Positions 34,518 to 43,672 of a stretch of 64,000 nucleotides of DNA are shown piece by piece. The notes under the pieces are model-generated. The model saw only the letters and a list, made by a program, of their open reading frames with translations. It did not search any database and had not been told where the DNA came from. This DNA is from JAKIWV01 sp963773945 (GTDB taxonomy: Archaea; Thermoplasmatota; Thermoplasmata; Lutacidiplasmatales; UBA184), in NCBI GenBank assembly GCA_963773945.1, contig CAVZDD010000003.1, positions 620,001-684,000 of the forward strand, read 5' to 3'. Each line of letters begins with the position of its first letter. The first letter of the stretch is position 1. The position numbers and the translations under genes were made by a program.

Positions 34518-34958
34518 CTAGGCCGCGGAGGCTCCTTCGTGAACTTGGACGCCGAGCCGGCGCAAGGTCTCCAAGCCGGCGAGTACGAGGAGGCCGCCGG
34601 CCGCCAGGAAACTCGCGACCACGGCGTCCCCGAAGGTCGGGGCTCCGGTAAACGGCAGCGTGAGCAGGATGCCGGTCTCGAGCAGGACCGCGCCACCCCA
34701 GACCAGGCCGCGCGAGATCGTGATGAGTCGTTGGGCGGGGCCATACCCCGGTGACTCCGGGGCGGGGACCGGATACCAGGGGAACGATGCGATCACGGCC
34801 AGTCCACAGACGACCAATGCCGTCACGCCGGCCAGGAGGTAGTCCGATTCGGTGCTAATCGCGTGCCCGGTGACCAGCCGAATGGCGAGCAGCACAACCC
34901 ACAGGGCCAGGCCGGCCGCGAGCAGCCACTGCCCGACGCGGAACCCGATGGTCGTCAT
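34518..34958 (-). CDS. Four-helix membrane protein, unknown
   Basis: 146 aa with hydrophobic segments at about 8-29, 41-61, 82-103 and 111-131, and a short C-terminal acidic tail. No motif found. Same strand as the gene at 33935 and as hesB upstream, so it may be in a loose operon. GC-rich third positions match the neighbours. Confidence 0.58.
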   Translation of the reverse strand: MTTIGFRVGQWLLAAGLALWVVLLAIRLVTGHAISTESDYLLAGVTALVVCGLAVIASFPWYPVPAPESPGYGPAQRLITISRGLVWGGAVLLETGILLTLPFTGAPTFGDAVVASFLAAGGLLVLAGLETLRRLGVQVHEGASAA

Positions 34959-35009
34959 GGAAACCCCCGGGACCGAATCCGGTCGAAGGGGTCCACTTTC
35001 GGCCCCCGC

Positions 35010-35339
35010 CTACGCGGAGAACGATTTGCCGCAGGAGCAGGTGTGGGTGGCATTCGGATTGTAAATCTTGAATCCTGACGCCTCGAGACCGAGAAGGTAG
35101 TCGACCTTCACGCCGTTGAGCAGCGCGGCGCTGGCGTGGTCCACGACGACCTTGAGGCCGCCGTCCTGGAAAGCGATCTCGTCGCCGGTCTCTTCCTTGT
35201 CGAACGTCATGCCGTAGGTGAGCCCGGAGCACCCGCCTCCCTGGACAAACAGCCGGAGCGCGGTGCCGGCCTTGCCCTGCTTCTCCATGATCTTGAGTAC
35301 CTCCAGCTTCGCCGGGGGAGTTACTTCGACTTGGACCAT
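35010..35339 (-). CDS. Iron-sulfur cluster assembly protein, HesB/IscA/ErpA type
   Basis: 109 aa from the ATG at 35339. The three cysteine ligands are C37 (GGGCSGL) and C101, C103 (THTCSCGKSF), the A-type carrier signature. It takes Fe-S clusters or iron and delivers them to target apoproteins in the cytosol; the XPD-like helicase at 6.9-8.9 kb is an example of a candidate client. A longer ORF to 35810 adds only an unrelated leader. No other Suf or Isc gene is in the window. Confidence 0.92.
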   Translation of the reverse strand: MVQVEVTPPAKLEVLKIMEKQGKAGTALRLFVQGGGCSGLTYGMTFDKEETGDEIAFQDGGLKVVVDHASAALLNGVKVDYLLGLEASGFKIYNPNATHTCSCGKSFSA

Positions 35340-35543
35340 TTGGACACCTCGCGGTGATGGAACTCCCTTGGGCGGCCTTAAGGGTTTCCGAACGCCGGCG
35401 TCAGCCCGTCCCTCAGGGCCCAACCGCCGGACTGCAGCTGAGTTACGGGCCCCCCACGGACGAAGCTCGAAGAGGGGGCTGCCAGGATCACGATTCCGTG
35501 TTGGCCACAACCTTATTTCGGCGGTGTCATCTGCGACCTTCTC

Positions 35544-36398
35544 ATGTGCCGCCTTTTGGGAATCCTCGCTCCGAATGAGACCTCCGGGCGGCCCTGGCTC
35601 CTCGACGCGGAACGGTCGCTGTTCGCCCAGTCCAACGTGACCCCCGAGACCGCCCAGAGTGATGGGTGGGGGATCGGGTGGTTCGACCGAGAGGGCCGCA
35701 TCCACGTACAGAAAGGAATCTACGGAGCCTACGAGCCGCGGGAGAAGGAGCACTTCCGGCTCATTGCCGGCTCCGCCCGAAGCCGCAATCTGATCGGACA
35801 TCTCCGTCACGCGAGCAACCCGCTGAATCTCCCCCGGGAGCGCCTACTCGCCCTCGTGAATTCCCAGCCGTTCGATGATGGACAGACGTTGTTCGCCCAC
35901 AATGGATCCATCCCGCTACCCATCCAGACCCGTAAACTGCTCGGACCGTTGGACTCCCGCGTCCAGGGGGTCAACGACAGCGAAGTGCTCTTTTGGCTCC
36001 TTAACAAGCACTTCCGCGACTCGGGCGACGTGCTCGAAGCATATGTCAAGGCGCGGCGGGACCTGTCTATGATCTGGGGGAAGAACGGGCGCCCCGCGGG
36101 AGGCCCATGGACTGGCCTCAACGTCCTGTTCGCCCCGGCGCCCGACGAGCTCTGGGCGTTCTGCTGTTACGAGGGGGAGCACGGGCACAACCTCTGCGAC
36201 CAGGGCCAGCCGTACTATCAGATGTCCTACCAAGAGACCCCGACCGGATTGGTCGTCGGCAGCGAGCCCTTCGACTCCCATCGGGAGAACTGGAATGCGC
36301 TACCCAATGGCCACTACCTCCGGGCCCGGATCCATAACGAGCGGATCCTTCTCGAAAAAGGCGCTCTTCCGGTTCCGCCTCTGGTCCTCTCCCCCTAG
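35544..36398 (+). CDS. Class II glutamine amidotransferase-like Ntn hydrolase (YafJ/EgtC type)
   Basis: 284 aa starting MCRLLG, so the nucleophile is C2 after methionine removal. GWGIGWF, the arginine in IGHLRHASN and AHNGSI complete the Ntn glutaminase pocket. It has no synthase domain, as in YafJ and EgtC, which act as amidohydrolases on gamma-glutamyl or glutamine substrates. Start is fixed by the need for Cys2. No ergothioneine gene is nearby, so the substrate is open. Confidence 0.85.
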   Translation: MCRLLGILAPNETSGRPWLLDAERSLFAQSNVTPETAQSDGWGIGWFDREGRIHVQKGIYGAYEPREKEHFRLIAGSARSRNLIGHLRHASNPLNLPRERLLALVNSQPFDDGQTLFAHNGSIPLPIQTRKLLGPLDSRVQGVNDSEVLFWLLNKHFRDSGDVLEAYVKARRDLSMIWGKNGRPAGGPWTGLNVLFAPAPDELWAFCCYEGEHGHNLCDQGQPYYQMSYQETPTGLVVGSEPFDSHRENWNALPNGHYLRARIHNERILLEKGALPVPPLVLSP

Positions 36399-36497
36399 CC
36401 CGGGCATTCGCCGGAAGAACGGATTCCGCGTCCGGGGCGCACACGCGCACCGGCGCGAGGCGAAGGTATTAGGAGAGGGAAAGACTGGCATCGCCGG

Positions 36498-36504
36498 TTA
36501 TACT
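36498..36504 (+). promoter_or_regulatory. TATA-like box upstream of the YVTN protein
   Basis: TTATACT centred 25 nt before the ATG at 36525, consistent with a leaderless mRNA and with choosing that ATG over the TTG at 36519. Confidence 0.45.
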
Positions 36505-36524
36505 GCGGGGGTTTCGAGTTGAAG

Positions 36525-37844
36525 ATGCAGTCCTCTTGGGTGAGCGTGGGCGTCGCCTGTCTCCTTGTCGTCGTAGTTTTCGCGAGCGCCAATGTGGTCA
36601 GTGCCCGGGAAACCGGGCCTTCGCCGCATCTCGCTACGCAACTCCTCCCCCTCGCGGTAACGACGAAGACCGTGACCGTCGGAAAGATGCCCACCATCGC
36701 GCTCTATGACCCAGCGACCACGGATGTCTACGTCGCGAATGAGGGGTCCAACACCGTCTCCGCGATCAGCAGCACAACCTACGCGGTGACCACCATCAAG
36801 GTGGGGACGGAACCCGTCGACATCATCTATGCGCCCTCGACCAAGTCTCTCTACGTGGTGAATTCGGAAAAGTCCATTTCCGTGATCAGCTCGGCGAACA
36901 AGGTGGTCCACACCGTGACCTTCCCTTCCGGAACCGTCCCGATCAGCGAAATCTACGACCCCGCCAATGGCGACGTCTATGTGGTGTGCGACACCACGAC
37001 CGGCTCCCAGGTCGACGCGATCAATCAGGCCACGTTCGCCCTGACCATCGTGAAGCTGCCCACCGGGGCGCTGTTTAGTGCCTACGACAACGCCACTCTG
37101 AGCCTCGTCGTGTCCTCCGGCCCTTCGAACGAGGTGACGGCGATCAGCTCGACGAACGTCGCCACGACGGTGACCCTAACCGCCGGCATTTGGCCTTCCT
37201 GGATGGTCTACAACCCCCACGATTCCGACCTCTACATTACGGATATCGGGGAGACCGAACACGGCTTCACGAAGACCGGAAACGTCTCCGTCCTCTCCTC
37301 CGCCAACAAGATCATTGCGACCCTCAAAGTCGGCAATTACCCCACCATCGGTTGGTACGACCCCAAGAACTTCGACATCTACGAGATCAACACCGGGCTC
37401 CCATCCGGGAAGACCTACCCGACAAGTACCGTGTCCGTTATCGCGACCACGAACAAGGTCGTCAAGACCCTCACCGTCGGAAAGTACGCGGTGGTCGCGT
37501 TCTACGACCCGAAGAACAGCGAGATGTACATCGCCTGCCCGGCCTCCAACGAAACGTTCGCGATCACCAGCGCTAACGCCATCACGGCGATGGTTGTCAC
37601 CAAACAGTATGCGGGGGCCGCCCTGTACGACCCCGCGCTGGGCGAGATGTTGGCCTTCGGATTCGCCACGTTCAACGGGGCCCCTGTCGCGGACACGATC
37701 GTGACCCTCATCCCGTCCACCAACACGGGGACATCGACCGTGACGCTGGGCTTGGGCCCTGTAGCCGGAACTGCGTATGACCCGACGGACTCCGGCTTCT
37801 GGGCTGTCAACATGGGTGCCACGACCGTCTCGGTCATTCTCTGA
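36525..37844 (+). CDS. Secreted YVTN-type beta-propeller protein
   Basis: 439 aa from the ATG at 36525. Signal peptide with hydrophobic core at about 7-24. The rest is a run of about eight 42-45-residue repeats, each with a DxYVAN-like strand (DVYVANEGSN, SLYVVNSEK, DLYITDIGE), a ValIss segment and KTVKVG-like ends, the pattern of surface-layer YVTN propellers. Likely a surface-exposed binding or adhesion protein. No transmembrane anchor or sorting motif is visible at the C terminus, so it may be released or held by other proteins. Confidence 0.82.
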   Translation: MQSSWVSVGVACLLVVVVFASANVVSARETGPSPHLATQLLPLAVTTKTVTVGKMPTIALYDPATTDVYVANEGSNTVSAISSTTYAVTTIKVGTEPVDIIYAPSTKSLYVVNSEKSISVISSANKVVHTVTFPSGTVPISEIYDPANGDVYVVCDTTTGSQVDAINQATFALTIVKLPTGALFSAYDNATLSLVVSSGPSNEVTAISSTNVATTVTLTAGIWPSWMVYNPHDSDLYITDIGETEHGFTKTGNVSVLSSANKIIATLKVGNYPTIGWYDPKNFDIYEINTGLPSGKTYPTSTVSVIATTNKVVKTLTVGKYAVVAFYDPKNSEMYIACPASNETFAITSANAITAMVVTKQYAGAALYDPALGEMLAFGFATFNGAPVADTIVTLIPSTNTGTSTVTLGLGPVAGTAYDPTDSGFWAVNMGATTVSVIL

Positions 37845-37900
37845 AAAAAATTCGGTAGCGGGCCCCCAGGAGCTGGAGGAGGAACTCCCCGCCCCCTTCG

Positions 37901-38800
37901 TCACGACGAGGGGGTCATCGCGGGAGGGCGTCCCCGCTGCAAGGCTGTCTCCAGCACAGAGGAGAAGTCGTCCTCGGCGTGGCCCTGAGCAATCGCCTCG
38001 TCGAGCAATTTACGGGCTTCCCGAGTCATCTTGAGTGGACGGCCCGTCCGAGCCGCGGCCTTCTCTACCAACTTCAAGTCCTTGCGAGCCAAGGCCGTCA
38101 TGAACTGAGCGGGATACTTCCGCGCTAGAAAGTCCGGAGCCTTCCGCTCCAGCATCGCGGACCGACCGCCGCCCGCCAACAGTGCAGGGATCACTTGCGC
38201 CCGGTCGAGCCCGAAGCCCTCCGCCAGCGCTAGGGCCTCGGTCGAGAGGGTGGTGATCCCGACCGTGAGGAGATTGTTCACCAACTTCATCGAATTCCCT
38301 GCCCCCGTCGACCCCATGTGCTCGACGCGATGGCCGATTTTTTCGAGGAGAGGGCGAGCCCGCGCGACATCGACGTCGTCGCCTCCGACGAAGAAGAACG
38401 CCTCTCCGCTGACCACCTGGTCGACGCTTCCCGCCACCGGCGCATCCACATAGTGAATGCCCTTTTCCAACAAACGGGTGGCAACGTCCCGGCTCTCATC
38501 CGGGTCTACCGTGCTCGTGTTGACGACGAGCGCTCCCGCCGGCGCGCCCTTGGCCAGGCCCTTCACGCCGAACAAGACCTGCTTGACGGCAGGGCCGTCG
38601 GTCACCATGACGAAGGTGACCCCCTTGCCAATGCTTCGCCCCAAGGCCTTCGGACTCACCGCCCACCGGGCCCCCTCGGCGACGAGGGGTTCCGTTTTGG
38701 ATTGCGTCCGGTCCCAGACAAGAAGAGGTAGCCCGGCGTGTATCAGACGACGGGAGAGCTGGGCGCCCATCATGCCGAGGCCGAGAAAGCCCAAGGCCAT
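37901..38800 (-). CDS. 3-hydroxyisobutyrate/tartronate semialdehyde dehydrogenase family protein
   Basis: 299 aa from the ATG at 38800; the frame is open to 38878 with a polar extension. Rossmann motif LGFLGLGMMGAQLSRRL, substrate-site segment DAPVAGSVDQV, catalytic lysine in STGAGNSMKLVNNLL, and the C-terminal ARKDLKLVEKAA helix of the beta-hydroxyacid dehydrogenase family. Oxidises a 3-hydroxy acid with NAD(P). Which acid cannot be told. Stands alone before the glycan island. Confidence 0.85.
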   Translation of the reverse strand: MALGFLGLGMMGAQLSRRLIHAGLPLLVWDRTQSKTEPLVAEGARWAVSPKALGRSIGKGVTFVMVTDGPAVKQVLFGVKGLAKGAPAGALVVNTSTVDPDESRDVATRLLEKGIHYVDAPVAGSVDQVVSGEAFFFVGGDDVDVARARPLLEKIGHRVEHMGSTGAGNSMKLVNNLLTVGITTLSTEALALAEGFGLDRAQVIPALLAGGGRSAMLERKAPDFLARKYPAQFMTALARKDLKLVEKAAARTGRPLKMTREARKLLDEAIAQGHAEDDFSSVLETALQRGRPPAMTPSS

Positions 38801-39019
38801 CGTCTGCTCGGGACTCGAGGTTGCTGACGTGGAAATGGTGGAATCCGCCGACATAGGCCGGGCCATACCTCGTGGCACCTAAGGTTGGTGGGAAAGGTCG
38901 TTCCGAAAACCACTGACCGGTGGGCCGCGTGAGCGTTGCTCGGAAGGAGGGGCCGAGCACCGTACAGCATCGACGCCGTTCGTCGCATGCCGGCGCCGTT
39001 CGTGGGCGTGGGCCGGCCA

Positions 39020-41044
39020 CTAAACCGACCGAACCGTGACGTTCCAGAGGGTGAGTGTTGCAGCACCCGTTGGCATGGCTCCACGAAACTCGACATCGGG
39101 CACAAATCCGGGGAGCGTGACGTTCAGTTCAAAGACCATCGGGCGGTTGGGGGCCGAGAAATCACCGAGGTCGATCGTTCGTTGGGAATAAACGTTCAAT
39201 CCATCATTCGTGGAAACGTCGAGCGTAAGGGCCGGGAGGGTCGCGGGTCCCGTACGGTTGCTGGAAAGCGTGAAATTGACGGTGTACGCTCCGGGGAGCA
39301 GCTGAATGTACGGCCCATACCACATCAGTCGCGACGAGTTGTTGCCCACCAACGTGGTCCCGTTGATCGTGGCGGCGTACGGGAGGAGCTGACTGCCGGA
39401 GTACACTAAAACGGTCGGTACGAAGAGCTGAATCGGACCCGTGTAGCCGCGCTCCATGAGAAGGGCCCCCCATCCCTCCGCGACGATGCCAAACGCCCCA
39501 GTCGTCACGGCCTCGTTGACGAAGGGTTCTATCTGCGACGTCGGAGAAAAGTACGTGAGGATAGCGTCCATCAGAATGTAATTGTAGGGGATTGTGGGGT
39601 TGTAGGCTTGGGGGGTTTCGACGAACTCCCGACCCGACAACTGGGGGATGTTGTTCTGGGTCAGAACCGAGGCATTCATTGGAATGAGATCGATTACTTT
39701 CCAGAGGAACTCCACCGCGGGGGTCTCGGTGGTAATTCCCTTCAAATTGGCGTATCCGTCGGCGTAGCCGCCCGACACGTATTGATTGATGGGACTCAAT
39801 GGGAAGTAGACCAGGGCCAGGATCACAGCGACCAACACCAGGGCCTTCGTGGAGCGGGACTTCCAAATGAGTCGGTCCCGGCTGGGCCATCGAGCCGCCG
39901 GATTCGATGCGGGGCCGGCTTCGGTCGTCGGAGGCGGATCCGGCCGGCCCGCCTCCGGGTCCGGGCGAATGGGGTGAGCGTCCTCTATGGCGAGAATCAA
40001 TCCGTAAAAGAGAGGTCCGGTCGCCAACTGGAGGTACTGGAGTCCGAAGAGTTGCCAGTGGGACGGATCCGTCGTGTAGAATACAAAACCATAGTACGGG
40101 AGGAGGATGAAGCTGGTCCGCCATTCGAGGAGCGGCAGGAACGCCAGGGTTCCGAACAGGAGGAGCAGGACCGCGATCTTGTTGTCGATCGAGAACAACA
40201 GGATGGAGAGAGGACCCCCGGAAACGCCGAACGCTCCAACAAACCCGGGGAAGAGGTATCCGGACACATGGTACACGACAAACACGATGCCGAGAGCCCC
40301 GGCGAAGACCATGTCACGAGGATCTTTCTTGATCGAGGAAATCGCGCCGGAGAGCTCGTGCAGTAAGGGTCCTCCCTCGCGTGGGACCTGCGTCGTCAAC
40401 GTGAAGAAGAGGACGATTAGCAGCGTCAGAGGATCGATGATCGCGGCTAGAACGCCCAAGAGGTAGAACCACTTCCGGTGCTGGGTATCGTACGCGAGCA
40501 CGGCGGCGAGGAAAAGGACCGGGAACAGCGACTCGTTGTGGTAATCGAAGAGCGCGGCCGACGAGACGGTAAAGAATGTCAGGTAAATTCCGGCGATGAG
40601 TACCGGTATCCAGCGCGCCTGCAATCGTCGACGTGCCAAAAAATACAATGGAATCGCCGCCGAACCCAAGGCGGCCGTTTGTAGGGCCAGTAGGAAGGGA
40701 ACCCCGGGCGCCAACGCGTAGAACGGGGTGATCACGAAGTACATTGCCGCCTCGTACTGGACCGGATAGATCGACCCGAACCCGGACGTCTTGTAGAGCG
40801 AAACCCCGCCGTGGGACAAGAGCCAGTAGACGTGGTTACTCAGTCCGAGGTCGAGGTACGTGGCGTTGAACGTGTCGTACTTCAGCCAACAAACCCAGTA
40901 GATGGAGATGGTGAAGCTCGCCACACCCAGAATCACGATCAGGAAAGGCGACCGGAGCGCGGACGCCAGATGTTCGGACCAGGTACGCGGGGGCGGGGAT
41001 TGCGCCGGAATCCCCTCGTCGCTCGACGTCGGTGATGCCGTCAA
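39020..41044 (-). CDS. DUF2079-type polytopic membrane protein
   Basis: 674 aa from a TTG at 41044 that overlaps the stop of the glycosyltransferase gene (TTGA). About 10-12 helices in the first 400 residues, then an outer C-terminal domain with many N-x-S/T sites. LDLGLSNHVYWLLSHGG, DYHNESLFP and the NASVLTQNNIPQLSGRE stretch match the DUF2079 pattern and recur in the gene at 61293-62879. DUF2079 resembles GT-C glycosyltransferases, so lipid-linked sugar transfer at the outer face is plausible. The start was chosen for the overlap and because upstream codons lie inside the neighbour. Confidence 0.78.
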   Translation of the reverse strand: MTASPTSSDEGIPAQSPPPRTWSEHLASALRSPFLIVILGVASFTISIYWVCWLKYDTFNATYLDLGLSNHVYWLLSHGGVSLYKTSGFGSIYPVQYEAAMYFVITPFYALAPGVPFLLALQTAALGSAAIPLYFLARRRLQARWIPVLIAGIYLTFFTVSSAALFDYHNESLFPVLFLAAVLAYDTQHRKWFYLLGVLAAIIDPLTLLIVLFFTLTTQVPREGGPLLHELSGAISSIKKDPRDMVFAGALGIVFVVYHVSGYLFPGFVGAFGVSGGPLSILLFSIDNKIAVLLLLFGTLAFLPLLEWRTSFILLPYYGFVFYTTDPSHWQLFGLQYLQLATGPLFYGLILAIEDAHPIRPDPEAGRPDPPPTTEAGPASNPAARWPSRDRLIWKSRSTKALVLVAVILALVYFPLSPINQYVSGGYADGYANLKGITTETPAVEFLWKVIDLIPMNASVLTQNNIPQLSGREFVETPQAYNPTIPYNYILMDAILTYFSPTSQIEPFVNEAVTTGAFGIVAEGWGALLMERGYTGPIQLFVPTVLVYSGSQLLPYAATINGTTLVGNNSSRLMWYGPYIQLLPGAYTVNFTLSSNRTGPATLPALTLDVSTNDGLNVYSQRTIDLGDFSAPNRPMVFELNVTLPGFVPDVEFRGAMPTGAATLTLWNVTVRSV

Positions 41045-42177
41045 GATGGCGACCCCCTCTTGGACCGGCCTTCCTTTGGACCGGGCGTCCAAGCGGCCCC
41101 GTTCGGCTCTAGGCGGTACCGGGCCACGAGTTCCTCGATGAATGAATCCCAACTGTATCGGTAGGCGAATGCAACTTGCTTGGCCACGAGCTGAGACCAC
41201 ACGACGGGGTCTTTCAAAAGATTTCCAAGCACATCGGTGAAGTTCTCAACGGTGGGCTGGGCCAGCAATATCCCTGCCCCGCAGTCCTTGAGGTATTGGA
41301 ATTCCGGCAGATCGGATGCGACAACGGGGACCCCACGTTCCGCAAACATTTGGAAGCTCGCACTGGCCCCGCTGGCGGAAGTATATGGGAGTATTCCGAT
41401 ACTCCGGTCGGAAAGGATCGAATCGAGTTCTTCCGGGCCCACGAACCCCGGAAGGTGGACGTTGAGTTGACCCGCTCGAACCCTCCATTGGTCCACTTTT
41501 CTCCCGAAGGTTGGGTCCCGAGTCAGGAGGCGATGGGGGCGACCTATCAGCCAGGCATCCGCGCTGAGGCCCAACTGCGCGACGGTCTCGAGGAAAAGGT
41601 CAATGCCCTTGTAGGGGGCCCAGTATCCGGCGCTGATAATCTTCGGAGGCGAATCGCTCGGCGGGGCCGGGGGACTTCGGCGAGGATTCCCTGGAAGGGG
41701 AACCAGCCAAACGGGTTTCGTGCCGTAGCCACTTTGGAGCAGGTCTCTCAGTCGCGGCGAGAAAACCACCAGGTCACAGTGGCGGACCTGTTGCAAGGCC
41801 TTGTGGGCCCCCCAATACACTACGTCCGGGACCGGGAAACCGGTCTCCTGGGCGTTGAGAATCTCAATCGCATGATGGACGAACGCGAGCGTCGGACTTC
41901 CCCGAGACGCGTGAAATCCTATCGAAGCGAAGCCCGAGAAATTTCGAATCCCGGACGTACCCCATGCGGTCAACCCGACGTTGGCGATCACCTGTCCGGG
42001 ATACGTGGCCGTTTCGAAGGATTGCCGCAAAAACCCCCGCCCATCAATCGAAGTCTCCACGACACTTAATTTCCCAAGCCGGGCGGCGAGGTGGTTCCCG
42101 AGGGCGGCACCAAAGTCACCGATGCCACCCCCTTGGTAGTTGGTCAAGAACCGGATCGGACTGGCCGTAGAGCTCAT
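41041..42177 (-). CDS. Glycosyltransferase family 4
   Basis: 378 aa from the ATG at 42177. GT-B fold: N-terminal LTNYQGGGIGDFGAALGNHL, C-terminal VGPEELDSILSDRSIGILPYTSASGASASFQMFAERGVPVVASDLPEF containing the E(x7)E-like donor site region. Cytoplasmic transfer of a nucleotide sugar to a growing glycan. Followed by the coupled DUF2079 gene, so the two probably work on the same chain. Acceptor and donor unknown. Confidence 0.82.
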   Translation of the reverse strand: MSSTASPIRFLTNYQGGGIGDFGAALGNHLAARLGKLSVVETSIDGRGFLRQSFETATYPGQVIANVGLTAWGTSGIRNFSGFASIGFHASRGSPTLAFVHHAIEILNAQETGFPVPDVVYWGAHKALQQVRHCDLVVFSPRLRDLLQSGYGTKPVWLVPLPGNPRRSPPAPPSDSPPKIISAGYWAPYKGIDLFLETVAQLGLSADAWLIGRPHRLLTRDPTFGRKVDQWRVRAGQLNVHLPGFVGPEELDSILSDRSIGILPYTSASGASASFQMFAERGVPVVASDLPEFQYLKDCGAGILLAQPTVENFTDVLGNLLKDPVVWSQLVAKQVAFAYRYSWDSFIEELVARYRLEPNGAAWTPGPKEGRSKRGSPS

Positions 42178-42384
42178 CGTTCCCTGGTTTCGAGTGTTCC
42201 CGCCCCGACCCCAAGGGCGAGAGCCGCCAGAGCACACCAATTGCTATCCCTCTTTAGCATCTGTCCGGGTGGTCCCTCCCGCCGGACGAGTGTACACCCG
42301 GGCAAGTCCCCAACCAAAGCGAGCCGGGGCAAGTGCGTTGAAGTGAACGGGCATCGAGGGAGCACGAGTCAGCGTCGCGACACG

Positions 42385-43161
42385 CTAGTCCGCCGCGGGT
42401 TGGAAGTTCCGGAAAGCGGGAACTTCCTCCCGGGACACCCGTCCAGCCAGCCGAATGAATCCGGTGCCGTGTAAGTACACGTCTGAGATCAGTCGGCGGA
42501 TCGACGTGAACTTGTGCTTCCGCTCGGACCACGTGACCGGAATCTCTTCCACCCGGAACCCGGCCTTCTTGGCCAGGACCAGAATCTCGGTGTCCCAGAA
42601 CCAGGAGTCCTCTTTCGATAGAGGGAGGAGCGTTTCAAGCGCCGAGCGACTGAAGGCCTTCACCCCGCATTGGTGGTCAAAGATTCCATCCTGGAAGCTG
42701 TTGCGTACGAGCCAGTTGTACACTCGAGAGACGAAGGATCTCAGAGGGGGTCGACTCAGGTGAGCACCTGGTTTGTACCGAGATCCCGTAGCCACGTCTG
42801 CTCCGTTTCGAACGGCTTCAATCACCTGGGCAAGCGCTTCCGGCCCAGCGGCGAGGTCCGCGTCGGTAAACGCGTAGATGTCGGCCCGTACCGAGTTCCA
42901 GAGGGTTCGGAGGGCGTACCCTCGGCCGCGCTTTTCGGGGTCGCTGGAGGTGATGAGCTCCGGGAAATCCCGTTGAAGGTCCCGGAGAACGATAGGCGTT
43001 CCGTCAGTCGACCCGTCTTCCGAAATCGAAATCCGATATGGGATACCGACGGTCGGGAGACTGTTCTGAAGGGAGGTCACTGTGTCTGCGATCCTCCATC
43101 GCTCGTTGTGCACGGGGATGGTAACCAGAAGTTCCGGATTCGCGGGATTGGGGGTGAACAT
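42385..43161 (-). CDS. Glycosyltransferase family 2, polyprenyl-phosphate sugar transferase type
   Basis: 258 aa. VTIPVHNERWRI, ISEDGSTDGTP, the DxD in FTDADLA, QCGVKAFSR and FWDTEILVLAKKAGFRVEEIPV are those of DPM1/Alg5-like enzymes that put a sugar on dolichyl phosphate. The VTW...TSIRRLISD end also fits. No C-terminal membrane helices. A clear TATA-like box lies just upstream, so it has its own promoter. Confidence 0.87.
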   Translation of the reverse strand: MFTPNPANPELLVTIPVHNERWRIADTVTSLQNSLPTVGIPYRISISEDGSTDGTPIVLRDLQRDFPELITSSDPEKRGRGYALRTLWNSVRADIYAFTDADLAAGPEALAQVIEAVRNGADVATGSRYKPGAHLSRPPLRSFVSRVYNWLVRNSFQDGIFDHQCGVKAFSRSALETLLPLSKEDSWFWDTEILVLAKKAGFRVEEIPVTWSERKHKFTSIRRLISDVYLHGTGFIRLAGRVSREEVPAFRNFQPAAD

Positions 43162-43175
43162 CGTGGTTTGCCTCT

Positions 43176-43184
43176 TTTTATAGC
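43176..43184 (-). promoter_or_regulatory. TATA-like box of the GT2 gene
   Basis: CTATAAAAA on the minus strand, the best TATA match in the window, about 20 nt before the ATG at 43161. Confidence 0.55.
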
Positions 43185-43185
43185 C

Positions 43186-43672
43186 GCTGGAAGGGTTTTT
43201 GCCAATCGTCCCGGTTGAACCGAGTGTGGCGAGGGCCCTACCCGGCGCTGTCCTGTTACTGACCTATGGCGCTTAAAAGTGCGTGGTACACCCATTACCC
43301 CCCAAAGAACGCGTCGGACCTTCCCATGCTAAAGACTGACAAACTTCCGCCGGGATGCTGCGCGTTCGGACGTAGCGAACTATCCTAGAGCAGGAATGCG
43401 ATCCCGGTCACCAGCCCAGGAGTAGGAATGACAAACTTCCTAGCCAGAACTGCCACTCGGTCTGATCCCCACGGGCGGGTTGGCGCCACCGGACGACTGC
43501 CGAGCGGCCCGCAACCAGCCGGAACCCACTAGGACCCGCCGGCTCGGCCCTTTCGAACCCAGTGCGACCCTTCGACCGGAAACGCCGAGCCCCTGGCTGG
43601 TCGGTGGAACCGGGGTGTAACACTTATCGCCTGATTAAAATCCGGAGGCCGAGGACTGGAGACGAGAATCCA
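43186..43672. other. Divergent intergenic region without a convincing gene
   Basis: About 490 nt between two divergently transcribed glycosyltransferases. It holds a GATTAAAA box at 43633-43640 for the plus-strand gene and otherwise only short ORFs with no sensible composition. The in-frame GTG at 43562 of the downstream ORF would run through it, but the residues it adds look random. Confidence 0.5.
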
